Source: Paragordius varius (Eukaryota; Nematomorpha). From it: a stretch of DNA of 64,000 bases. Of the stretch, positions 39,985-51,700 are shown piece by piece. A model generated the notes under the pieces. That model was not told the DNA's origin and did no database searches. It was given only the letters and a program-made list of their open reading frames with translations. The DNA is taken from NCBI GenBank assembly GCA_964247055.1, contig OZ176053.1, positions 10,106,001 through 10,170,000 on the forward strand. The letters are read 5' to 3'. The position numbers and the translations under genes were made by a program. Each line of letters begins with the position of its first letter. The stretch's first letter is position 1.

Positions 39985-41537
39985 TTATATACGATTTTTT
40001 TCAAAAACGGATATCTTTAAATAAATTTGATTAGCTAAGATTAGATGAATAAATATAATATTTCGAACCCATTTTATGATAAAAACTAAACCAAACAAAA
40101 GGAAATAACCGTTCAAATAAGCTTTTATTAAAATATATATTAAAAAATTAATTTAAATCCCTATACCATTGTTCCTTATTGAAATCAATCGCAAGAAATA
40201 TGTTTAACTATTTGGCTGGATATTTTTGGTGGTATCGGACTATATGATGAAATAGTATCAAAATGAAGCTAATCAATTGCTCTTCATTTATGGTGAATTA
40301 TCCAGCCCTAAATTTACAAAAGCAATAATTAATTAGATAGACCTGGTTCAGCCGACCGTTCTTAATACATTAAAGTTTTTAATATTTTTATCGCAATAAA
40401 ATCAAATTTTTTATCATATATTCATTTATAATTATGGTGAAAACTCCGAAGTCTTTTAAAAACGTCTACTAATCTTTTGGATAATTATGAAACACAAAAT
40501 GTTAAAATGATTAAATAGCTACGAATCTTTAATATAACAATACTGCGATGTTTGTAAGCGAATTGTAAATACCCTGATTTTTTACAATTCGTTAATTGCA
40601 TTACAAAAGTCCGCCATTGATAGGAATTACCAAATAATATTTACCAACAAAGTGTCAATGAATCCAATTCACCTCGCATATGTTTTATAAAAGTATTTAG
40701 GTCAAATCGGATCTGAACGGTTTTTTTAGAAAAGTGATCAAAATCCCAAACATAATTGCATTTATATCAATTGTATTTTACGCAAAGGTTACGTTTTTAG
40801 CTACTTACCTTGGTCCTACTTGAGATGAAAATAGACAACAAGCGGAATTAGTCCAAAAATATTTATTTGAGCCATTTAAATTTATTAATGACAATTTTAA
40901 TTCTTATATTTGCTTTTAAAACGTAACTTTTTTAACTGAGTCACAAGCGGAGAAATTAACGGACAAAAAAACGATAAAATTTTTGATAAATTATTGTTAA
41001 ATACTAAATCATAAATATCTAATCAATACGTGGATATTCCATTCCTGGGGATGAACAGCTATATATACTTCCGAGGTAGTATCAACCTTTAATTTGATAA
41101 TAACCATTGATATTTTTATATTGGAGTCTACTAAGCGTATTTTATTTAGACAAGCCCTTAGTTTAATTCCGTGATTTCAAAACTTATCAAGAAAATTACA
41201 AGTCTCTAAATCACTCATGAGATATATACAAACCTCATATAATTATTCAACTAATCAAAACAGTTTGTGTATTTATTATAAAAAATCGACTTGAAATTTT
41301 GATATAACAATATATTATGCTATATATTCATGTTTACTTATAGAATTAAAGGTTGGATGGAAGCCTCAATAAAAATTTGTAATTTACCTAGGATGAAAAA
41401 ATGCATAGATAAGTATCATGTAACTATGTAATAAAATTAAAATCATATATGTGGGTAAAAGAAAATATATTGTAAAAAAGTATTTGACTAAAAATGATCA
41501 CAAAAACTTAGCAAAAAAAGTATACTCTCATAACACT
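39985..41537. other. Spacer between two convergent genes, no gene seen
   Basis: Holds the 3' UTRs of the CNG channel (+) and the armadillo gene (-). No repeat family from elsewhere in the window was recognised here. Confidence 0.4.
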
Positions 41538-44440
41538 TCAAGTAAAATTTAAAGTCGAAGACGTCATTAAAGTGGTTAAATAACCAAACACTTTGGATGC
41601 ATTATCCCTAATTTCAGGCATTCGATGACATTTAAGCTGGGAAAGTCGCCCCTTAAAAAATTTCGCATTGCTCGAACATACGGCTAAAAAGCTATTAGAT
41701 CCATACAGAGCGCAAATAAGGTTATGATAGCTATCTTTTTTGCCAGGACTGGCATTTGAATTGACAAGCGTAGAGGGTAAATTTGCAATTAAACTCTCGA
41801 GTTTGGGGATTTCACCAAACCATCTACTAGGTTCTTGGGCCAAAGCCAAATGCAGCTTAAAAGTGTGCTCCAACAACGTCGTTGACCGTAGTAATAATTG
41901 AGCGTCAATGTAGGATTCGAAAAGAAAAACTATATCGTTTCCAACCTAATGCGATGTTTTTAAATTAAGTAATATATATCAAAAAAAATTCAAATTTATT
42001 ACCTTGGCGCAACATATTTCAAAGCAGAGGGCATCATAGCATGATAGATTTACCAGTAAATTAAGCACATTTAATTTTATTTCATAATTCTTCTCCAAAT
42101 TAACCAATTCAAACAGGGCTGATACGGGGTGAGACGATGTTGTGTGCAGAGTTGCCTTATTCATCTGGTTAGAAAAAAATCCATCACTCTCAAAAGGGAT
42201 CCCTGTGGTAAATGCCTCAATACATGGTTCAAGTACAGTTAAATTAATAAGGGCCGTAAGGGCAGTAACACAAAATCGAGAATTCAATTTGATATACTTG
42301 GGAGTGTGATAACCCTGTCAAACAAAAAATCACTATTTAACTGTTTAAAATTGTAACAATTAACAACTCCATGAAAATAAATGTGTCCTTTTTCCTCACT
42401 TGATAAAAAAATTCTAATAATAATTATGAATAAAAATATTAAAATCACCACATAAAACGTAGTAAAATTCAAATGAATCGTAAGTGTAATACACCTACTT
42501 TTTACATAGATCCTCCTATATTTAAATTTTCGAGTCCAATATATAATAAAGTGTTAAAATAGCAACGTTATTTTGCGTACAAAATTTTACACACCTAAAA
42601 TGCGTAATGTATTGCTAAATATTAAATTTTCATAATTATTGCTTATAATGATAGATACAATTATGTAAATGATAACTTTAAAAAGGGGTGCAAATAATAT
42701 TGGCCATTTAGGATTTAAAACCAGAAAAATATGTTTTGTCAATAGCTATATTATAAAATGGTGTATAATCCATCTCTAAAATGTTAAATTATTTATTTAT
42801 ATATTGTATATATTTTAATTAATGAGTTGTCCAAAATTTAATATAATAATTGGCAGAGTGCCAATATATTATTAGTCATATTTGGTAATAAAATCAATCA
42901 ATATAAGGTAATTGTGCTTTAGTTTGATTCACCAATATAAAAATAACTATATAAATTTTACATTTTGTTCTTGGGGCCCGGTTGGACGTCGATGAGAGTG
43001 CATATAATCGTTAATTATTAATTTCAGTAAAAGGGAAGTGCATTCCTAAATTAAATAAATCATGAAAAAATGCATAAAAAATAATAATTTAAAAAGTTTT
43101 ATTATCTAGACATATTAAATGCATATATCCTTTTGTTAATAAAATTATAAGTATTTTTACTCATAAAAGTATTTTCATAATTTTTTAAATGGTATTAAAA
43201 ATTGGAATTCATAAGTTTTCTTGTAATTTTGAAGAAAATGGTTAAATAAATATGGAACTTGTTCTTATTAATTATATATATACTTTTAAAATTTTGTGAT
43301 TTTCTTCGTTCAGAGCCAAATTGGCTATACATTGCGCAGAGGCCGTTAATATTTTCTCGTTAGTGGAATTAGCAAGTATACGCATTAAATGATTAAGGCA
43401 TCCCAGATTGCGAAATAAATCCTAAATATTAACATTAACATCAAATTATTAATAATTAAAAACAGGTGCTGAATAATTAAAAAATAAAACAAAAACAAAT
43501 TTAAATATATAAGACATGTAACATACTTGATTTTCCGTAAATGCTGACATGTTTGCTAAACTATTCAAAGTTCGCACTAAAAGATTTATTCTCGGTTCCA
43601 AGACTCTTTCAAGTACTTCCAATTGAGCAGATAATTTATCAAAGTCAATATCATCGTTTGTGCGGGCAAGTTTTTTGAGTGATGTCTTTAACGTTGAAAA
43701 ATTAACTGTCAACAGGCTAAAATGGCCTGTTTCATTTACAAAAGGTAACAAATCATGTGGGATTAAAGGAGAAAAATCCGATTCTTCCAAAGCTGTAACA
43801 ATGATATCGGTTATTTTGGTAGCCTTTTGTTGATCAATGTTAATGCTTGTGTTAAGAGTGTGAGAAACATTTTTATCAAAACTATTATGGCTAGGAAAAG
43901 GTATTGAACTAGTATTTAATTGATCTTCGTTGCTAAAAAAGCTATGAGAGTTCTAATTAAAATATATATGCGTAAAATTACCTCAATACTATTAAAATAT
44001 TGGCCTTCCTCTTTATTATGCCTCCTTTTATTTACGCGAGGAAAAGTATTTATGCTATTTTCTCCATCTGAAAACATCCCTGATGATGACGCTTTGTCTG
44101 GAGTGGCAAATCTCGGTGTCTCTAAGTCAAAAAAAAATTCATCGTCTCCATTTATAATAACTTGATCGTTTTCCTCATTGGGTTTAGGAAGTAAATAAAA
44201 TGAAGAGGAATCCAAATGAACTGCTTTTACGTTATTGTCAGTATTCGCATCTTTAGGATTTTTATTTTCTAACTGTTGGATTTGAATTTCAAGTTGCTTA
44301 AATAGTTTAGTTTCTAAATCGTCTTCATCTTCACATTTTATGTTTGTGTGTTGGCGATAATATATGTAAGCTCCGATGCCTAAAGAACCTAATAGAGCGC
44401 ATGTTCCCACTGTTTTATAAAATGCTTTTATATCCTTCAT
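41538..44440 (-). CDS. Armadillo-repeat protein with N-terminal membrane anchor (ARMC10/ARMCX-like), 5 exons, 580 aa
   Basis: Exons 44440-43982, 43952-43527, 43421-43284, 42314-42003 and 41945-41538, all phase 0 and GT-AG. The start is ATG at 44440. Residues about 10-28 (TVGTCALLGSLGIGAYIYY) form one membrane helix with basic residues on both sides, the form of mitochondrial outer-membrane signal anchors in ARMC10 and ARMCX proteins. Residues 30-220 are acidic, polar and probably disordered. From about 240 on, paired helices typical of ARM repeats follow: NLLVRTLNSLANMSAFTENQ, LTASAQCIANLALNEENHKI, CVTALTALINLTVLEP, LNVLNLLVNLSCYDALCFEI, ending with KVFGYLTTLMTSS. ARMC10-type proteins act in mitochondrial distribution and survival; that role here is inferred. 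Assignment to ARM repeats is firm, to ARMC10 moderate. A MITE ends 85 bases upstream of the ATG. Confidence 0.8.
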
Positions 44441-44524
44441 ATATTGAGCGCCACATGTAAATGTAAAATTTAAATATAAGTGTAAAATATGATCAAATTC
44501 GATAAATTTTTGTGCGTTAATTAA

Positions 44525-45088
44525 CACTTGGATACAACACATTCATTTTGGGCCTTCGATTCAAATTGGGGTAGTTAAATACCCCAGGCCTGTTTAAATT
44601 GAAAATCTAAAAATATAAAAAGAATTGAAACCATGGCAAAATCTTGCATATAACATTAATAAACGAAATATATAAAAAACTTTATTCAAAAATATTTGAC
44701 ATTACTTATTTTAAGCTAAAATCCAAAGGTAAAAATTTAGTTAACGTGACATGCGTGCAATGGTAAAATTAAAAAATAATACAAAATAAACAGCTTTTTC
44801 TATTTCTACCAATGTTAGATGTAATTATAAAGAATTAGCTTTAATTTTACCCTTTAATTTAAATGAAGACGATATTTTGCAAAAACTTTGTAAAATAAAA
44901 ATGGCGTCGATTTGATATGGAAGTTTTTTTTCAAAAAGCAAAATTTTTATAGATATTTTGACATATTTTTATAATTTTTATTAGGATAGAAGTATAAATT
45001 TAAATTGGGACCATTTCCTTCCGTAGTTTTTTTAAAATCCTAACTCCAATTTAGTCTCGGGTATTTAGATACCCTAAAACTCGAAGTG
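44525..45088 (-). mobile_element. TTAA-type MITE, copy C, just upstream of the armadillo gene
   Basis: 564 bp, with TTAA at 44521-44524 on the left and ataa (one change) on the right. Ends cacttggatacaacacattc and ...ctcgaagtg. It lies within 85 bases of the armadillo gene's ATG, so the 5' UTR or core promoter of that gene may start inside or beside it. Confidence 0.72.
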
Positions 45089-45730
45089 ATAAAATACCAT
45101 AAAAGGCTGAAACTAATAAGCAATTATATAAATATCAAAATCTTTGTAGTTTACAATTCATATTAAAACATTTCCTTATTTTGGAGATTGCTTTTTGCCC
45201 TAGAGCTACATCTTTTAAAATTCAGTAGTTCTAATACAAATTTCAAACTTCATTCTATCTCCTCATTTTAAAATTTTAGCCGCTTATTTCTTTTTTTTAT
45301 ATCAAAACAAAACTGGGCAATGAAAATATTTTATGGTTAATAAAATTTAAATCCTATAATATTTTTGGAAATAGAGCGATTCCAAATGCAACTAAAAATT
45401 ATGACAAAAATAAACTATGGCTTTTTAAGTGGGTATACAAAAAAATTATTTACACACCCATTGCATACGCGATGGCATTTTGGGGTAGCATTCGACCAAG
45501 AGCTTAAAGTTGTATAAAACCACTGTTATAGTTATGTTATTGAATGTAATTATGACTCTATTCTTTTATCAGATAAAAATTTAGAATTTTTTTACTTTTT
45601 TATCCAGAGTTTCGAAATCAAATAGCTCGAAAACACGATTTAAGATCAGCTATTAAAATAAAGAAAGCTTTGCAGAGTTAGTTTGTTAAGCAAAATATAT
45701 AGTTTTTTTGCTTGCTGTATTCACTTATCA
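45089..45730. other. Spacer between MITE copies, no gene seen
   Basis: Plain AT-rich sequence with no ORF of note. Confidence 0.35.
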
Positions 45731-46281
45731 AACTTCGATTCAAATTGGGGTGTCTAAATACCCCAGACTAAGCTTAAGTTAGAATTTTTAAAAACTACTG
45801 AAGGAAACGGTCCCAATTTAAATTTATGCTTCTACCCTAATAATATATTTAATGCCAAATAATCCAAAATAAAATTTTGTTTTGAAAAAACAGTTCCATG
45901 TCAAACTACTTCAACGCTATTTTTGCAAAATGTTTGCAATATATTGTCCATTTAATTTTAAGGGTAAAGTTAAGTTAATTTTTTATTTTAATTACATCTA
46001 ACATCGATAAATATAGAAAAAGCTATTCATGTATTATTTTTAATTTTGCCATTGCTCACATATAACGTTGATAAGTTCTTACCTTTCGGTTTTAGCTTAA
46101 AATTTTAGTATTTTTGAATAGGTTTTTTTATTTTGGTTTATTAATGTTACATAAGTGCAAAATTTTGCCATGGTTCGATTCCTTCCATATTTTTTAAAGA
46201 ATTTAATTTTGAACAGGCATGGGGTATCCAACTACCCCAATTTAAATCGAAGGATTTAAATGAATGTGTTGTATCCAAGTA
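45731..46281 (+). mobile_element. TTAA-type MITE, copy D
   Basis: About 550 bp, same orientation as copy A. The left TIR aacttcgattcaaattgggg is followed by taaataccccag; the right side is tggggtatccaactacccc, then the conserved tail gaatgtgttgtatccaagt. Flanking TTAA is degraded. Its right end abuts copy E without a spacer. Confidence 0.7.
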
Positions 46282-46768
46282 AATTGATATTTAAAAAATT
46301 ATTGAAAGAAAAGGTTCCAATTAAAATTTATACTTCTATCCTAATAAAAATTATAAAGCAGAAATGTATCAAAAAATTTAGATTTTTAAAAAAGGTTATA
46401 TATCAGATTATCTCGACGACTGCAATATATTGGGTTTATTCTCTTTTAAGGCTATTATCAAGGCTATTTTTTTTATTAAAATCGCATCCAACATTTATAG
46501 AAATAGAAAAAGTGGTTTATTTTGTATTATGATTAATTTTGCTAAATCATGATGATAAAATTTTTACTTTTGGGTTTTATCTTAAAATAAGTAATATTAA
46601 TTATTTTTGAATCAATTTTTTTATATTTTGGATCATTAATGTTATATAAGAAACATTTGCCATGGTTTAGATTCCTTCTATATTTAGTATTTAATTTTAA
46701 ACAGGCCTGGGGTATCCAACTAACACAATTTGGATCGAAAGACTGAAATGAATGTGTTCTATCCAATA
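46282..46768 (+). mobile_element. TTAA-type MITE, copy E, left end missing
   Basis: About 487 bp. It starts at the internal part of the element (attattgaaagaaaaggttc) directly after copy D, so its left TIR, some 50-60 bases, is gone. The right side keeps gcctggggtatccaacta and the tail gactgaaatgaatgtgttc. ORFs at 46260-46532 and 46542-46766 are by-products. Confidence 0.65.
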
Positions 46769-48742
46769 TAATAAATAAGGAAAAAATGGCTCCAAAAAAT
46801 TTGTCATGAGTACAATTTAAAATTTAAAAAATTGCATCATGCTCCCAAAAGGATAAAAAAATATTTTAAACTAGATTTAGTGCTAAAAATATTTTTAATT
46901 AAAAGCTGTTACATTTTAGCAATTTTTGTTTTTATAGAGCCCTACCTATTTGCACGGAGTTAGAAAATTTAAAAGATAAAAACGTTTTAGAAGGAATTAA
47001 TGCTTGATTATTAAATTTTGAAAACACCTTTCATAACAGTTTTAAATTTAGGGTGTATCACAAAATATAATTGTCTGCAAAAATGAAAACATAATGAGGT
47101 GATGATATAAATTTTATCTAACAATCTCTTTTCATAAATCATATCCCTATATAAATTATGAATTTTAGTTAAATCGCTAATAATATTAGACAAATTGCTT
47201 TTGAAAATTTTGGCACCAAATTTTGGATAATAATTAAATTGCAAAACAGATTTATATATCTAGGACGTTATTACCTTACAAATTTTCTTATAAAAAATAC
47301 ATTAATTACAATTTTAGTCGATCAAAAGTTTCTCTACACGCGTTATCCGCTATGCTAATTACCTAATCCGTTTATATATTTTTGCAAATTAAATTTTAAA
47401 TATGATAGTTAAAAATTAAAATTCTTAACCACATAATCGGTTTATTGGTCTAAATTTTGCATTAAAGTTATTTTGGTTTTATTTTGCTAAACTCTTTAAA
47501 TACTTTCTGAAAAATCTAAAATAGATCATATTGTTATGAGTTCAAAGTTATATTTATAAGTTATTTTGATCATAACTATCTGTAAATATTTTGACTTCGT
47601 CTATGCATACGTAAGCCATTTTGGAATTGCTCAAAAATTTGAACAACTTATTTTTTACTAATTTCAACTTTTGATTTGGGACCATTGCATGTAGGCTACA
47701 GCTAAAAATTATAATTTATAATCAATATACGCCTGGTATAATAATTTTGAATTCCGAAACGCCCAGAAATGAACTAAGATCAGTACAAAATAAGAAACTC
47801 TCCATTGTCTTTCATAAGAAAAATTTGGGTGGCATATGAATTGATTTAAAATTATTTGCTTAGTTTAAGGGTTCATTTGAAAAAAAACTTCTAATAAGGC
47901 TATCAATACGGTTGCCTATTATACATTAAGAGCAATTTCTTTGACATTGTATACTTTCACCAAAATATTTAGAAAAACGTAAAATTATTTAAAATAATCG
48001 ACTTATATGAATAGTGTTATATTTATTATTAAAATAACCCAGTTTTCAGTTGAATTTAAAAAGATATTAAGTGAGAAGATAAATCAAAAAGGCTGAAATA
48101 TCATTTAGACAAATATAATAAAATACTATATTTAAATTGGTTTAATAAAAAGATTTTACCGCAAATTAATCTTGAAATAAAAATACTCTAAATAGCGTAC
48201 CATTTTAATGAGATATGTAAAAGTAAATTGGATACACCTAAATAAACCTATGACCTGTGGGATGTTTGTTATTGAGATATATGATAAAAAATGTAATGAG
48301 ATTTGTTGGTTATGTCTGAGCATAATTTTTAAAATAATAAAAATATATTTTGAAATGGTTTCGGGTTTTGCGCAAAACATCTGGTCACAAAAGAAATCGA
48401 TTCAATAAAGGTGGTGGCAAATCACAAATATAATTTGAATCATAAGATATTAATAATGTAAAAGATTTTATAGCCTGACCATTCCTACACAGATAATGCT
48501 TAAGAAAATTATAACGTTTAAATAGGTTTCTGGCATGCGATTGTCAGCTCATCCCCCTTTACAATTTATCCGTGTAAATTGAAGTCTCTAATATCTTTTT
48601 TTACTCATATTTATGTGAAACTTTTTTAAATATATTACAGATTCATAAGCCAAATACTTAATAAATTTTCCAGAAAATAACTTAAAATACACTTACAAAT
48701 ACTTATATTTAAACCAATCTATATGCCAATAAATTTGATTGA
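46769..48742. other. Spacer downstream of the glutamate transporter, no gene seen
   Basis: AT-rich, no convincing coding sequence. The ORFs at 47011-47244 and 48156-48408 lack family resemblance and overlap each other on opposite strands. Confidence 0.4.
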
Positions 48743-48748
48743 TTTATT
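48743..48748 (-). terminator. Poly(A) signal for the vesicular glutamate transporter
   Basis: AATAAA on the minus strand 50 bases past the stop codon that ends at 48799. Confidence 0.5.
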
Positions 48749-48798
48749 AATGTATCACATATAAAAATGGCAGCTTTATAATTTTTGATTTATATGAA

Positions 48799-51700
48799 TT
48801 AAGGTTGATGATAGTAATCTTGATTATTTATAGTATATCGATTAGTGCTATAACTGGGTTGCGTAATAGGTTTCGAGCTATTTTTAATGTTATAACCCAA
48901 CAAAGGGTATTCGTTTGTTGTTGCCGAAAAATTTGATTTTTGATAAATTGGTTTTTCTACATTCATTTGATTCTCATTATTATCTTCTATCAATGGTGAA
49001 GAGGGCTGTTGTAACAGTGTTTTTTCTTGTATGATTCTAGCTCAACAAAATAATTAAATAAAGTTTGTTCCTAAATATCCAAATTATTGTTAATGCATTA
49101 AAAAATGCTCTAATTAAAAATGATCGAATTCGTAGGAAAATTATTTTGACGAATTTAGTTTGCTTAAAATTTTTATTTAATACATTTTACTTTTGATTAT
49201 AGCTTTAACAATTTTACAAAATATTCTTTATTTTGACCATATATTGTAGACAATATGCTAAATTTTCTTAATTTTTATACGTTGTTTACCTATTTAAATT
49301 AATATGCTCCAAACTTCCATCTTTCTGAGCAATAGAAAAAGATCGTGTAGAGATCAATGATTTTCGTGGCCTCCCATCCGCTCCATATATTATATCGGCC
49401 CAGGGCTGTTTAACACCAGATGCGAAAATGCCATAAAATATTACACCTGAGAAGTGTATAAGGCTTGCAATCAAAAATACATCTTGCCATTCTTCTGGGG
49501 TCTATAAATTGGTAGTTTATTTTTAGTGAATTGAAACCGGTAACAGTAAAAAAATTTATATTATTTTGATTAAAAAGTGAAAAAAAGAGTGGTCAAAATC
49601 ATTAAATAATATTATATTTAAATAAACTTTAAATGAGGCCAAAATTAAAATATAATGGGTTTATTTTAAAAATTTGATACCTCTTTTTTGGTTATCTTTT
49701 CCACAACAATAGGACAAAACATTCCAGCTAACGTTCCCACACCATTAGATATGCCCATCAGAATACTTGCGTATTTGGGTGCAATATCTAAGTGATTTAC
49801 ATTGAATCCTAAATCGAGCAATATCCCATTAATTTGTTAAAGGTATAAAATTTTTCAATGAACCCTTTTCCTCTGTTTATTGAAATAAATATTTCAAATC
49901 TGTCGCCCAAAAAGCCATTGTTATTTTTCAGAATATTATTAATCAAATTTGTAATTTAACGGATTTCTTACATAATGCTTCAACACAAACCATTGAAAAT
50001 TTATTAAAGTAAATTTGTCGAATTTTCCATAACTCCTTACCAGTGAAGCAAACTTTAAGACATAAAAAACCATTTTGAAAAATCAATCTTCTTGCATATA
50101 TATAATATAAAAATTGTGGCAAATCGTGCCAACGAGGCGGGGAGTTAAGTAACCTAAAGAAAATTGTGTGTATCTGGGCCTTTACAGGGAGGGGGTTATA
50201 CATACGGGTATTTTATAATTTTACCACCATAGATATTAATTTTGGTTTTTCGATATAAAATAAATACCATTCAGTTAATTGATAAGAGCTTTTCTTTTCA
50301 CGGGCAATTTTTATATTTTGTTCAAATAAAAGGACATCTAAAACATATACAAATATATTTTAGACCCATACACTGTAAAATAAAATGCACCTGATATGGC
50401 AAATCCACTAAAACCTACGGCAAGAGTTAAGGCTGCTATAGCGCTGGTGGTCCCATTTGTGAAACCGACAACCAATAAAAATACCGCTTCCATTCCAAAA
50501 CCTAATTTGGTTGTTGTAATTTGGAATAAAAAACAGTCATAAAATTGTAAAAAATTGTTAGCGTAATTATTTATATGTTTAACTGTATATTTGTACAAAT
50601 ATATTTTTTAACATTTACCTCCACAATTAAATATTTTTCGAACAACTGTTGTACTTAAATAGTTTTGTCGTAAGTAATCAGCAAGAAAACCGCCAAAGGG
50701 AACAATTATTGTCATGACTAGGTGTGGGAGGGCTGATAACAATCCACTCTATAAAAGATTTTTAAGTTTATAATATTAAATGTTTAAAATGTTGCGATAA
50801 TTTAAGATAAAAAGCAGTAAAAATTTAACATATGCCTTTGAGATATCAAAATGAAAGACTTCCCGAAAATAACTGGGTTGACTCAACAAAAGGAGATAGA
50901 AAGTCCAACTCCGACAAAAGTTGGCTACAATGATAGCCCAGACGGGGGCGGAAGTAAAGATTGCTTTTACGGGAAACTTAAAACTCTAAAACAGATAAAT
51001 AATAAAAATATATTATAACAATCTATCATACAAAATGGCCAGATGTACTGTATTTACCACTGGAATCGCCAAACTTCTATGACTGTATTAGTTATTTTTT
51101 TGATTTATACATTTTTTATTTTAATTATGTTCTGTAAACAAAGTTTAACCAATGGTAAATAAATTTACCTCTAATGATGCCCCCATAGTGACACCTCCTC
51201 TCCCTATAATGAGCTAAAGAAGTGCCTACAAACTAATTATGTTAATCATCATGATTTTTTTCCGATTTTAGAGGTTTTAATTTTAAGGCTTAGTCGTTTA
51301 AAAACTATCATAATGAGCCAACAATCATAAAAATATTAGTTTTTTCATTTTTTATTATTTTTCTAATATAAATTTGTGGATTATTAAATATAATTTAATA
51401 AAATTTATTAATTATATTTAAATCCAAACTTTTTATTTTATATACTTTTCAGAAAAAGATCAAGATGCGAATAATGACCCATGTATTTTACCAATCGAGC
51501 TCACAATGAGGAGTATCCGCTGTAAACTTAAATCTGTGCAAAATAATAGGGAATTTTTTTATTTTAAGCCTTGAGTTTTTGACCCAAAAATAATTACCGA
51601 TCTAACCGCTTAATGCAGTCATTCACGGTAACAGTCAATTAACACCATAAGCGCATAAATCATATAATAACAATTAGCCAATTTTAATGGATTTAAAAAA

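Noticed and set aside
48156-48408. Overlapping ORFs on both strands
   Set aside because: Opposite-strand mirror pair in AT-rich DNA without homologous features or splice context.
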